Positions 8,501-16,249 are shown, counted from the stretch's first letter. The stretch: 17,212 nt of DNA from DASPXY01 sp038227745 (GCA_038227745.1 JBBRPS010000110.1:1-17212); one strand, 5' to 3'. Numbers and translations: made by a program. The notes: a model not told the origin generated them from the letters alone.

Positions 8501-10479
8501 CCCTCAACATCCACGACGAGGGCAACCGCACCGCCGGCCAGCGCTACACCTTCAGCAACAGCGCCCTGGTTCGCGACGGCGCGGCAACCATCACCTATGG
8601 CACGACCTGGTACGAAAAGGTTAACGTCTACGGCGGCAGCGGGGGCAACCAGGTGACCTTCAACGGCGCGCCGGGAGGCTACACCTATACGAACCTCTAC
8701 AGCGGCTCCGGCGACGACCGCGTCGATGTGCTGGGCACGTCGCACGCTTCGTTCCTCGCCGTCGATGCCGGCGCCGGCACCAACGTGATCCGGATGGGCA
8801 GCGCCTCGCAGGGGCCCGGCGACACGGCCCCTCACGGCGGTACCACGGCCGGCCTCGGGGCGGGAGTGATCTTCCTGTGGCGGGCCGAACCCGGTCTCGC
8901 CACGGTGGTCGTCGATGACAGCGGCGACACCACTTCACGCGACGTGACCCTCGTCGGCAGCGCGATCTGGGGTTCCTTTACCGCGGCGTCCATCTACTGG
9001 TGGCCGGTGGACCGGCAGATTTTCTACGGCGGCAGCGGCGGCAACACCATTAACCTGGACTACTTTTATGGCGAAGATACGCTGGACCTGTATGCGGGCA
9101 GCGGCAACGACACGATCCATCTCAAAAACCTGGAGGCCTACCCCTACTGGAACCACGCCGTGCGGATTCACGGCCAGGGGGGCAATGACACCCTCCAGAT
9201 CAATGACCAGTCCGCCACCCGCGGCGCGACCTACACTGTGGGTGCGGATTCGTTAACCCGCGTCAACCGTAACCCCGCCTTCGGCTGGGACTCCAGCGTG
9301 ACGGTCCGCTCCGATGGCCTCGAGAACCTGGTGATCAACGCCGGCAGCGGCAACGATGTCATCAGCGCCCGCGGCATGACGGGAGGCCCGCGCCTCCAGT
9401 TCGACGGCGGCATGGGCAATGACACGCTGGAGGGCAGCGCCGGCGACGACCTCCTCATCGGCGGCCTGGGCAACGACTTCCTGGACGGTGCCGGCGGCAA
9501 TGACCGCCTGTTCGGGGAGAACCTGGCCTACGGATTGGACCAGACGCTCGGGCTGCGGCTCTCCGGCAGCACCGGCAGCACCGTCTTCGACTGGGGACAC
9601 TTGAAAGAGAAATGGGTCCTGGATTCCGCCCAGGCCTGGTACTTCATCCGGCCGGACGGGTCCTTCTGGAAGTGGGACGGCTCACCGGCCAGCGCCCTGA
9701 CCGGCACCCTGGTGGCCATGCTGAATCCCGTCTTCTACGACGACGTCCGCCTGCTGTACGAGGCCGCGGCGGGCCTGGTCCTCCTCGATCCCAGGCAGGT
9801 ATCTCCTCCCGCGGGCCCGGCGGCGGCCGTCCGCGCCTTTGAGCTGGACCGGTCGCTGGGGCTGTGGGCCGATTCAACCCAGTGGGATACGGCCAGTCAG
9901 AAATGGCTGCGGGCCGGCAACGGCGACTGGTACTACCTCACCTCGGAGGGGGGCTTCTACCGCTGGAGCGGCGGCGTCACGCAGGTGGCCGCCTTCGACC
10001 GGACCTACTTCGACCAGCCGCAGCTGCTGTACAACGCCTACACGAGCCGGCTCACGACCACGCTGTCCGCGGCCCAGGGTTACACGGACGACGACATCCT
10101 CCTCGGCGGCGCCGGCGACGACACCCTCGAAGGGGGCGGCGGGCACAACCTGTTGATCGGCGGCGCCGGCCGCGACCGACTCCTGGGCGGCACCGGCGAC
10201 GACATCCTCATCGGCGGTACCACCAGCCATGATGCCAACCGGCAGGGGCTGCTGGCGGTGCTGGCGGAGTGGGGGCGGGCGGACACCTCTGCGGCCCGGG
10301 TCGATAACCTGTCGATCGGTCGGGGAGTGCCGGCCCTCAACGTAAGCACGGTCTTCGACGACGGTGCGGCGGACGTGCTGACGGGCGGCCTCGGAAGGGA
10401 CTGGTTCTTTGGCCGCGCCGAGGAAGTGACCGACCGCGATGGCTTCGATTGGTTCTCCGGGGGGTTGACGGTACGCTGA
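5554..10479 (+). CDS. Giant secreted trypsin-like serine protease with repeat modules and RTX calcium-binding repeats (LEDRLVP type)
   Basis: A 1641-residue protein. The ATG at 5554 follows AGGAG by six bases; an earlier in-frame start at 5296 would read through the upstream element. The basic N-terminus carries LEDRLVP (35-41), a planctomycete motif of large exported proteins, and there is no ordinary signal peptide. A chymotrypsin-fold domain spans about 55-305 with a complete triad: TAAHN (His95), YDLAIL (Asp147), GDSGGP (Ser251). A possible calcium loop DYDGDGRADD starts at 321. Next come beta-rich modules with TGLAPA.I.Y at 654, 778 and 902 (exactly 124 residues apart) and a diverged form at 558. 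RTX nonapeptides (GGxGxDxL) lie at about 1275-1320 and 1510-1556. Between them are two related aromatic modules (WYFIRPDGSFWKWDG and WYYLTSEGGFYRW). It is probably calcium-stabilised and on the cell surface or released. Its substrate is unknown. Confidence 0.88.
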   Translation: MNKFLARLFGPKNARPARRPEARRDNRARLNLEHLEDRLVPVVGALNPAQVVDPGTGFDGVVKLDILRVNSPPGITFTGTGVLLPTGRHILTAAHNLTPLEGGTGLDAYSVNVSFSLPENRRVTMSVGRRDYHIHPLWSGADNAPYDLAILTLPTPAPGAAERYPLYNPAQSGPEEGKIFQFVGYGRSGTGATGQLGAETGGTKRTGWNHASRVWSGGLSADFDSGKGKDNFYRDPNYLGEQEAGGAQGDSGGPAFINGGIAGIMSLELDMNRDGKIGNFGDVTVFTHVAPEAPWINEVIARPGDVNVDMPTYPEGGSHGDYDGDGRADDRRGDGVPDDIEARRVGNDIQIRINGAVITTVPVDQVFEINIRGSTDAETLTVVGDLGVTVNFYGRGDLLRPAGKPLNFYGPEGTNRLVYVGNGLQDGSHSVFPLTYEGQGEGRVTVGGTSVRYVGLATTEVSIRGVPNLSLARSARSNGQSEVLTIDGRSPGQTRVRVDVGGAVLFAPFIVDNTTNLVIQSGGTPLAINVDASADTTFRGNVGLATVTLADGAYGQITGLGLAAIRYKYADTEAVTITTGTADGNVINVLQNGVTTTLVGSARTTVNVGDGNQGVQGILGTLNIQNPPSYTDLNIYDSNDGGSRTATLSESSLTGLAPAAINYQQRDLSSLTVYGGSGGNTFTVVNTPSFLNGRPTTLNAGTGMDTVLVQATTGPLSINGRGGEDLVVIGSGVNHVQNIQGGVSVVNPAADGSTALFILDSLDSVSRPEVRVDRDRITGLAPATISYDGRALRSLYVYGGTGGNAFTVVNTPWNSGGVYTLLGIGAGSVPDTVNVQATTGRLLVGGDANDGVTLGNAGSVQDFWGEVTVFGAGSLVVDDSADTAARNATIAFNPDTANTDITGLAPTAIHSRVAGLEVRGGSVADTFNVRSTAAGTAVTIDAGAGDDTVNVGNSANTLDDIRGALTIPDQTDWSRPSVYDGNTLNIHDEGNRTAGQRYTFSNSALVRDGAATITYGTTWYEKVNVYGGSGGNQVTFNGAPGGYTYTNLYSGSGDDRVDVLGTSHASFLAVDAGAGTNVIRMGSASQGPGDTAPHGGTTAGLGAGVIFLWRAEPGLATVVVDDSGDTTSRDVTLVGSAIWGSFTAASIYWWPVDRQIFYGGSGGNTINLDYFYGEDTLDLYAGSGNDTIHLKNLEAYPYWNHAVRIHGQGGNDTLQINDQSATRGATYTVGADSLTRVNRNPAFGWDSSVTVRSDGLENLVINAGSGNDVISARGMTGGPRLQFDGGMGNDTLEGSAGDDLLIGGLGNDFLDGAGGNDRLFGENLAYGLDQTLGLRLSGSTGSTVFDWGHLKEKWVLDSAQAWYFIRPDGSFWKWDGSPASALTGTLVAMLNPVFYDDVRLLYEAAAGLVLLDPRQVSPPAGPAAAVRAFELDRSLGLWADSTQWDTASQKWLRAGNGDWYYLTSEGGFYRWSGGVTQVAAFDRTYFDQPQLLYNAYTSRLTTTLSAAQGYTDDDILLGGAGDDTLEGGGGHNLLIGGAGRDRLLGGTGDDILIGGTTSHDANRQGLLAVLAEWGRADTSAARVDNLSIGRGVPALNVSTVFDDGAADVLTGGLGRDWFFGRAEEVTDRDGFDWFSGGLTVR
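7225..8628 (+). repeat. Diverged tandem protein modules (about 124 residues) in the protease/RTX gene
   Basis: The phrase TGLAPA.I.Y recurs at nucleotides 7513, 7885 and 8257, each 372 bases apart. A diverged copy is at 7225 (TGLGLAAIRY) and a weak one near 8575. Each is followed by VYGGSGGN.FTV..T, a stretch with DTV.VQATTG, and an acidic D.ADT-like start of the next unit. The DNA copies are clearly diverged, so this is an old protein repeat. Such modules probably stack as a stalk or adhesive beta structure; that is inference. Confidence 0.7.
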
Positions 10480-10533
10480 CCGACCGGAGGCGCCCGGAAA
10501 TCGTCGATCGAGGCGCGAATGCCAGGCCTGTTG

Positions 10534-10566
10534 AGAAGCCCGGTTTCTGCGAGAAACCGGGCTTCT
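10534..10566. terminator. Perfect 15-bp stem hairpin after the protease/RTX gene
   Basis: AGAAGCCCGGTTTCT (10534-10548) and AGAAACCGGGCTTCT (10552-10566) are perfect reverse complements around a 3-base loop. The hairpin starts 54 bases after the stop codon and just before copy B of the duplicated element. There is no T tract, so it is either a factor-assisted terminator or a palindromic interspersed repeat that also isolates the next promoter. Confidence 0.6.
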
Positions 10567-10568
10567 GC

Positions 10569-10673
10569 ATTCTTGCCCGGTTCCACCCTTCTCCGGTCCG
10601 GTGCGCGGGGGGCGAAAAGAATTCCGCGAACCCGTGTCCCGCGCGGCCGGGGGAATGCGATGGAAGAAGTGAG
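10569..10673 (+). promoter_or_regulatory. Duplicated upstream element, copy B
   Basis: This 105-bp stretch is the second copy of the element at 5333-5439. It ends 132 bases before the ATG of the small LEDRLVP gene. The least conserved part is 10585-10601; the 30-base block at 10634-10663 and GAATTCCGCGAAC (10619-10631) are unchanged. Its ATG at 10660 opens a 13-codon ORF (MEEVSRLLREQPS) absent from copy A, so a conserved leader peptide is unlikely. A promoter or untranslated leader is the best reading, possibly read by the nearby ECF sigma factor (inference). Confidence 0.55.
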
Positions 10674-10805
10674 CAGGCTGCTGCGGGAACAGCCCTCATG
10701 AGCCTTACCCTCATCGACAACGACGTGTTCATTCCCCAAACAGAGTCGGCGGATCGGGCGATCCTTTAGGAAAGCTCGAACCGCCAAACAACCGAGGAGC
10801 TACGC

Positions 10806-11462
10806 ATGTCCCAGTCCCACGACAACAGATTTGCCGGCCGTAAGAAGTCCCACAGGGAGCGTTCGCCGCTTCAGCAGAAGCGGCGCGTGAGCCTGGGTGT
10901 GGAGGCCCTGGAAGACCGTCTGGTCCCGGCCATGATGGCGTTCGCAAGCCAGGCCTTCGCCCTGCTGCCGCCGGCCTCGCCCGAGGTGCCTGCCGCGGTG
11001 GCCATCCTGGCGCCGGCGGCCGTGGCCCAGCCGCCCGCGGAGAGGTTCGCGATGACGCCTGCGTTCCTGGTCCTGGCCTCCGTGGCGGACACCGCCCAGC
11101 CTGAGACCCGCGCCCCGGTCCAGATCCCGGTGACCGTATACCAGCCTCCCTCGACGAGCGTTATCCTGGCCCCGGTGCTGGCTGACACGATGAACCCCGT
11201 TGCCGAGGCAGACAACCGCGATGCCGGTCCGGATGCGCCGAACCAGCCCGTGGCGGAACCGGCGACGCCGGCCAATACCGATTTGAGTGGCTCCCCAGAT
11301 AAGGCGGATAGGACTCGTCCAGAAGCGATCGGATGGGAACCTATGGGCCCCGGGGAGATCGAGTGGGTGGCCGGTCTGGGCCATGGCAATCCCCCACACA
11401 CACCGCTTGCCTTGGCGGGGTCGGAAGGGACGCAGCTCGACCCGGACGGGAATCCCATTTAA
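10806..11462 (+). CDS. Small Ala/Pro-rich LEDRLVP-type exported protein of unknown function
   Basis: A 218-residue protein. The ATG is preceded by GAGGAG at six bases. The N-terminus is strongly basic (RKKSHRERS, QQKRR) and LEDRLVP falls at residues 35-41, the same place as in the upstream protease/RTX protein; this supports both starts. A moderately hydrophobic stretch follows (AMMAFASQAFALLPP). The remainder is rich in Ala, Pro and Val and looks disordered. It ends with WEPMGPGEIEWVAGLG and a Gly/Asp tail (GTQLDPDGNPI). No catalytic motif or known domain was seen. After the TAA the same frame stays open for about 75 codons, so a stop mutation in a longer gene is possible. It is likely an envelope or secreted protein, coexpressed with its neighbour if the shared upstream element is a promoter. 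Confidence 0.7.
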   Translation: MSQSHDNRFAGRKKSHRERSPLQQKRRVSLGVEALEDRLVPAMMAFASQAFALLPPASPEVPAAVAILAPAAVAQPPAERFAMTPAFLVLASVADTAQPETRAPVQIPVTVYQPPSTSVILAPVLADTMNPVAEADNRDAGPDAPNQPVAEPATPANTDLSGSPDKADRTRPEAIGWEPMGPGEIEWVAGLGHGNPPHTPLALAGSEGTQLDPDGNPI

Positions 11463-11606
11463 GGGGACATTCAAAGTGTCCGGACCCAACGAGCAGTTGC
11501 AGTGGCCGGGGCCAGCAGCCCCGCTCTCGCTGGCGGTCCGGACGGCCTGCAGGACAGTCTCGAGATGACCGTCTTGCAAGTTCGTCACCAGTCCATTGAG
11601 CAGTCT
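11463..11606 (+). other. Open same-frame continuation after the LEDRLVP gene stop
   Basis: Past the TAA at 11460-11462 the reading frame remains open to about 11693. It encodes RAVAVAGASSPALAGGPDGL and DSLEMTVLQVRHQS, with composition like the gene itself. No ribosome-binding site precedes the GTG at 11502. It is either the former C-terminus of the small LEDRLVP protein cut by a stop mutation, or chance open frame in GC-rich DNA. Confidence 0.25.
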
Positions 11607-11666
11607 GGGGGGGCGAGACTCCTGCTGAGCCGGAGCGAAGAGGCTCGGCAGGAGTCTCGCCCTCCC
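11607..11666. terminator. Bidirectional terminator hairpin between convergent genes
   Basis: The arms 11611-11631 and 11642-11662 pair over 21 bases with one T/C difference that still allows a G-U pair. Pairing extends outward through runs of G and C to 11607 and 11666, around a 10-base loop. It lies between the ends of the small LEDRLVP gene and the kinase gene, where both transcripts must stop. There is no T tract on either strand. The GGCGAGACTCCTGC core could also belong to a dispersed palindromic repeat family. Confidence 0.65.
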
Positions 11667-11755
11667 GTCGTTCGCCCTCTACCGGGTCGTTGAAATGACT
11701 GTCGTCGCTGCGGGGAAGGATCCATCAGCCCCAACCCTGCCGTTGCCGAGGCCCA

Positions 11756-14700
11756 CTACCGCCCGCCGCCCGCCCTGATCTTGTCGAGCCCCAGCAGGCC
11801 GGCCGCCTCGGCGCGGGCGGCCAGCAAGTCCCGCACCAGGTCCGGCGGCATCCCCAGGACGTTCCGCAGTCCCCAGGCGAACGCCCCGTCATAACACTCC
11901 TTCGCCTTCGCCGCGTCGCCCAGCCGGTGGTGGCACATCGCCAGGAAGTACAGCTCGGAGGCGGTTGCCGTCTGTTTGTTCACCTGGACCGCTCGCCCCA
12001 GGGTCTCCAGGGCCTCCTGGTACTGGCCGAGGCGGTACTGCGCCACGCCCAGGGTGTGGAGTCGCTCGCGGACCTTCGGCTGCAATTCCACGGCGCGGCG
12101 GGCCAGCGGCAACGCCCGGGCCGGGTCGCGCAGCTCGGCAGGGCCAAGGGCGAGCAGGCGCGCCAGCAGGTGGACCCCGACCCGGTTGCTCCCGTCCAGG
12201 TCCACCGCCTTGCGGGCGTCGGCCAGGGCCCTGGGGAAGTCGCCCAGCCGCCGATAGTTCATGCCGCGGCATTCCAGGAGGTGGGCGTCGCGGGGCGTCC
12301 GCTGAAGGGCCGCGCTGAAGTCCGTGACGGCGTCCGCGTACCGCCGCAGCGCTTCATGGACGTGCCCGCGGTAGTGCCAGGCGCCGACGTGATCCGCCCG
12401 TTTGGCCAGCACCCGGGTGAAGTCGTCGAGGGCCGGCTGCCAGCGCCGCCGCCCGTAAGAGATCAGCCCGCGCTGGAAGAACAGGTCGGGCTCGTCGTGG
12501 CGGCAGGCGATGGCCCGGCTGAAGTCGTCATGGGCGCGGGCCGTGTCCTTCAGGTCCACGTACACGAGCCCGCGCCGGTAGTACGCCTCGCCGTCCAGGG
12601 GGTTGCCGAACAGTTTCAGGGTGTGGGTCGCCAGGCCCAGGGCGTGTACCTTCGCGGGGTCGTCCGCCACGTCGGCGCCGAGGATCCGGAGCGGGAGCGG
12701 CGGGGCCTCGGGCGGGGCGGGCGGGAGGTCGTCCGCCTCCCAGTCGAGGCCGATTTCCTTGAGCTGCCTGCGGACGGCCCGCAGGTCCCACAGGTGGGCG
12801 GTGTGGTTCATGTTGGCCGTCGCCAGCCGGCCGCCGTCCGGGCTGAACGCGAACCAGGCGAAGTCCGTGACCTCCGGCGCTTCCAGGGCGGCCAGGTCCC
12901 GGCCCGTGGTCACGTCCACCAGCGTGACCACGCCCAGGGCCTTGCTCAGGGCCACGGCCTTGCCGTCCGGCGTGAAAGCCAGCCTCACGCTCTTCAGGTC
13001 GTCGGCCAGGGCGCGGGCCTTTTCCCAGGTCCCGGCCCGCCAGAGGGTGCAGGGATACCTCCCCCCGACCGCGGTCGCGGTGGCCAGCCAGCGGCCGTCG
13101 GCGGAGAACTGCGCGAAGCCGTGCTCCCCCTTCACCCGGTGAACGGGCCGGCCCGTCGCCACCTCCCAGACGATCACGTCGTGCCCCTGCCAGGTACTCG
13201 TGGCGGCCCAGCAGCCGTCCGGACTGAGGGCGATGTTCCGCAGCCCCGGGTGCGGGCCGAGCCAATACCGCCGCGTCGGGTCGGCGGCGTGGCGCACGAC
13301 GGCCCGGCCGTTCTGCACGAAGGCCAGCCACTCGCCGTCGTGGCTCCAGGCGGGGACGGCTGTGGGGTCAGGGTGCCCTGGTCCTAGCCACTCCGGCGGT
13401 CCGAGGTACTCCTGCGAGGGGGGTGCCCCTACCCCCGCGCGGAGGGGCCAGCGCAGGAGGGTGTTCCGCCCGTGGGACAGGAAGGACGTTGCCCCCTTGG
13501 GCTGGAACCGGCCCGTCGCCAGATCCTGGTCAAAGTGGGTCAGCTCCGAACCTCGGGCGGCATCCCAGAAATAGGCACCGGCCGTGGTGGAGCTGGCCAG
13601 CCAGCGGCCGTCCGGGCTGAAGTCCACACTGTGGACCCAGGATTTGGTGGCCGCGCGGTTGCCGACCAGACCGGGGTGCAGCACCCGGCATTCCCGGCCG
13701 GGGGCCACCCGGTAGACGCCCCAGCGGTTCCCCGGCTCCGACAACACCAGGCGGCTGCCGTCTGCGCCCACCATGCGCAGGTAGAGGCTTGCTTGCAGCA
13801 GTTGCTTGCCGGCGACGGGATCCCAGAGCCGGGTAGTGCCGTCCCACGAGGTGGACACGAGCAACCCACTGCCCGGCAGGAAGGACACCTTGACATCCCC
13901 GCCTTGATGCCCTTGCAGGACCGACACGAGGCGGGGCGGCTGGGCACCCGCGTCCCAGACGTGGATGTTGAGGCCAATCCCGGCGGCGAGCAAGCGGCCG
14001 TCTCCGCGCCAGGCGACGCCGACGGCATCGCCGTCCCCCGGCAACGTATGGTGGACGGTGCCGGTTTCCAGGTCGAGGACGCGGACGGTATTCTCCCCGG
14101 CACACGCGAGCAGGCGGCCGTCCGGGTGAAAGGCGCAGGTGTGCATCAGGGGCAGGTTCTTGCCCACGCGCCGCACCAGATCTCCCGTGGCAGGGTCGTA
14201 CAAATGGATTGTGCCGTCGTGGCCCTGGGTGGCCTGGAAGCGGCTCGCCGGGTGGAACAGCTGCCCGTGGAAGTGGGCTGCCTTCTCGATGACCCTCGCG
14301 GGTTCTGCCTGGTCCCGCTGCAAATCCCACAGCCCGGTTTGGAGGTTGCCCTGCGGCAACCTCAGCCCGCAGGCCACATACCGGCCGTCGGGACTGAACA
14401 CCGGCCAGCTGCACCCGGCCGGGCCCCGCAAGCGGCGGATCTCCCGGTTGTCGGCCACGCTGCGCAGGATCATGTTACCCTGCTGATCGATGCAGAGGTA
14501 GCGCTCCAGGTGCGGGTCAAAGGCGATACCGCCGTCGATGAGTACGTCGGTGGACTGCCAGGAATGCTCCTGCTGAAGGTCCACCAGGGCCAGGCAGGCG
14601 ATGGCCTCGTTGCGCAGCTCCAGCAGCCGCGCCGGGGGCAGGTCCAGCGTGCGGGCCAGGCGGGCGGCCTCCTTGAGGGCGGCCAGACCCCGGGACCGCC

Positions 14701-16249
14701 GGCCGATGCGCCCGCCCCCGCGCTCGGCCCGAGCCCGGTCCAGGTTGGCCTCGAACAGCTGTGCCGTCTTGGCGGTCTTCTCCTTTTCCACCGCCGCCAG
14801 GCTCTGCCGCAGATCCGCCTCGGCCGTCTCCGCCCGCTCCAACCGCTGGTCGAGCAGCAGCACGGCCAGCAGGGAGCCGCTGACGAGGGCCACGAGCAGC
14901 AGGCCCGCCAGCACCGTCAGGGCGGCCACTGCCGGTTTGCGCCGGCACCAGCGCCAGGCGCGTTCGGCGCGGCCGCTGCGGCGGGCCTGCACGGGCTCAC
15001 CGGCCTGGAAGCGGCGCAGGTCCTCGGCCAGGGCCGCGGCGCTCTCATAGCGGCGGCGGGGCTCTTTCCGCAGACACTTCAGGCAGACCGTCTCCAGATC
15101 GCGCGGCAACCCGGACTGCAACTGCCGGGGCGGCACCGCCTCTTCGTAGAGCACCTGGAGGATCGTATCCACCGGCAGGGCGGCCCGGAACGGCGGGCGG
15201 CCCGTCAGGCACTCATAGAGGATGGCGCCCAGGGCATAGACGTCGGTCGCCGGCCCGACCGCCGCCCCCTGGCCGCCGGCCTGCTCGGGAGCCATGTAGC
15301 TGGGCGTCCCCAGCACCTGTCCGGTCGCCGTCCCACCGGCGGACGTCAGGAGCGCGGATGCCTCGTCACCGAGCTCCAGCCGTTTGGCCAGGCCGAAGTC
15401 ACTGACCTTGGGGGTGCCGTCGGCGGCCAGCAGGACGTTGGCGGGCTTCAGGTCGCGGTGGACGATGCCCTGGCGGTGGACGGCATCGATAGCCCGGGCC
15501 AGGGTCTCGACCAGCCGGGCGGCTTCCCGCGCCGGCAGGGGCGCGCCGGCAAGCTTCTGGTCGAGGCTGCCGCCGGCCACGAACTCCAGGACGAGGTAAG
15601 GGCAGGGCACGCCCGCCCCGGACTCCGCCTCGCCGACTTCGTAAACCTGAACGATGTTCGGGTGCTGCAACCGGGCGATGGCCTGGGCCTCGCGCCGGAA
15701 GCGGGCCAGCTCCTGCCGCCCCCCGTGGCCGCCGGCCAGGATCATTTTCAGGGCGACGAGGCGTTTCAGGCCGGTCTGCCGGGCCTTGTACACCACCCCC
15801 ATGCCGCCGCGGCCCAACTCCCCCAGGATCTCGTACCCGCTCACCCGCAGCGGGGCGGCCGGCATGGGGCTGGGGTTGTCGCCGTCGGCGATCAGTGTCC
15901 GCCCGTCCTGGATGGCCGGGAACAGGTTCCCCGACCGGAGGGCCCGGTCCACGTCGAATTGCATGCGGAGCTGCTCGGCGAGGTGCGGGAACCGCCCGAG
16001 GTACTCCGCCAGACGTGGCTCCTCCCCGAGTTCTTCGCGGAGGACGACCTCGTTGTAGATGAGCTGCAGGACGACTTCGGCATCGCCGGCAAACTCGGGC
16101 CGGTCGGCGCAGTAGTCCTCCACCGGAACCCGCTCCGCCCGTTGCCAGCGGCGCCGTTGGTCGGCGAGGATCAGGGCCAGCAGCGGCCGGCCGAAGTCGC
16201 CGGCCGGACTCGATCCTTCGGGAGAGAAGGCGTTGGTCGCGTCATTCAT
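11756..16249 (-). CDS. Membrane Ser/Thr protein kinase with WD40 and TPR sensor regions
   Basis: A 1497-residue protein. I chose the ATG at 16249 over the ORF limit at 16345 because the N-terminus then opens with MNDATNAFSPEG and runs into the usual planctomycete pre-kinase region (EDYCADRPEF, LAEYLGRFPHLAEQL). The kinase domain (about 139-415) is intact: GRGGMGVVYKA, Lys168 in VALKMI, HRDLKPAN (Asp266), DFG (Asp284), GTPSYMAPEQ and DVYALGAILYECLTGRPPF. One transmembrane helix follows (about 438-465), then a coiled-coil stretch (QRLERAETAEADLRQSLAAV). WD40-like repeats cover about 580-1160 (FSPDGRYVACG, TRLWDP, SPDGRWLAS, TAHLWDLRAV). TPRs cover about 1205-1455 (AYYRRGLVYVDLKDTARAHD, HYRGHVHEALRRYADAVTDF). 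The propeller and TPRs lie across the membrane from the kinase and probably sense or scaffold. Its partners are unknown; the nearby ECF sigma factor is a candidate only by position. Confidence 0.93.
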   Translation of the reverse strand: MNDATNAFSPEGSSPAGDFGRPLLALILADQRRRWQRAERVPVEDYCADRPEFAGDAEVVLQLIYNEVVLREELGEEPRLAEYLGRFPHLAEQLRMQFDVDRALRSGNLFPAIQDGRTLIADGDNPSPMPAAPLRVSGYEILGELGRGGMGVVYKARQTGLKRLVALKMILAGGHGGRQELARFRREAQAIARLQHPNIVQVYEVGEAESGAGVPCPYLVLEFVAGGSLDQKLAGAPLPAREAARLVETLARAIDAVHRQGIVHRDLKPANVLLAADGTPKVSDFGLAKRLELGDEASALLTSAGGTATGQVLGTPSYMAPEQAGGQGAAVGPATDVYALGAILYECLTGRPPFRAALPVDTILQVLYEEAVPPRQLQSGLPRDLETVCLKCLRKEPRRRYESAAALAEDLRRFQAGEPVQARRSGRAERAWRWCRRKPAVAALTVLAGLLLVALVSGSLLAVLLLDQRLERAETAEADLRQSLAAVEKEKTAKTAQLFEANLDRARAERGGGRIGRRSRGLAALKEAARLARTLDLPPARLLELRNEAIACLALVDLQQEHSWQSTDVLIDGGIAFDPHLERYLCIDQQGNMILRSVADNREIRRLRGPAGCSWPVFSPDGRYVACGLRLPQGNLQTGLWDLQRDQAEPARVIEKAAHFHGQLFHPASRFQATQGHDGTIHLYDPATGDLVRRVGKNLPLMHTCAFHPDGRLLACAGENTVRVLDLETGTVHHTLPGDGDAVGVAWRGDGRLLAAGIGLNIHVWDAGAQPPRLVSVLQGHQGGDVKVSFLPGSGLLVSTSWDGTTRLWDPVAGKQLLQASLYLRMVGADGSRLVLSEPGNRWGVYRVAPGRECRVLHPGLVGNRAATKSWVHSVDFSPDGRWLASSTTAGAYFWDAARGSELTHFDQDLATGRFQPKGATSFLSHGRNTLLRWPLRAGVGAPPSQEYLGPPEWLGPGHPDPTAVPAWSHDGEWLAFVQNGRAVVRHAADPTRRYWLGPHPGLRNIALSPDGCWAATSTWQGHDVIVWEVATGRPVHRVKGEHGFAQFSADGRWLATATAVGGRYPCTLWRAGTWEKARALADDLKSVRLAFTPDGKAVALSKALGVVTLVDVTTGRDLAALEAPEVTDFAWFAFSPDGGRLATANMNHTAHLWDLRAVRRQLKEIGLDWEADDLPPAPPEAPPLPLRILGADVADDPAKVHALGLATHTLKLFGNPLDGEAYYRRGLVYVDLKDTARAHDDFSRAIACRHDEPDLFFQRGLISYGRRRWQPALDDFTRVLAKRADHVGAWHYRGHVHEALRRYADAVTDFSAALQRTPRDAHLLECRGMNYRRLGDFPRALADARKAVDLDGSNRVGVHLLARLLALGPAELRDPARALPLARRAVELQPKVRERLHTLGVAQYRLGQYQEALETLGRAVQVNKQTATASELYFLAMCHHRLGDAAKAKECYDGAFAWGLRNVLGMPPDLVRDLLAARAEAAGLLGLDKIRAGGGR

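Noticed and set aside
10660..10701. 13-codon leader peptide in copy B of the duplicated element
   Set aside because: The matching ATG in copy A is followed at once by a stop, so the peptide is not conserved.
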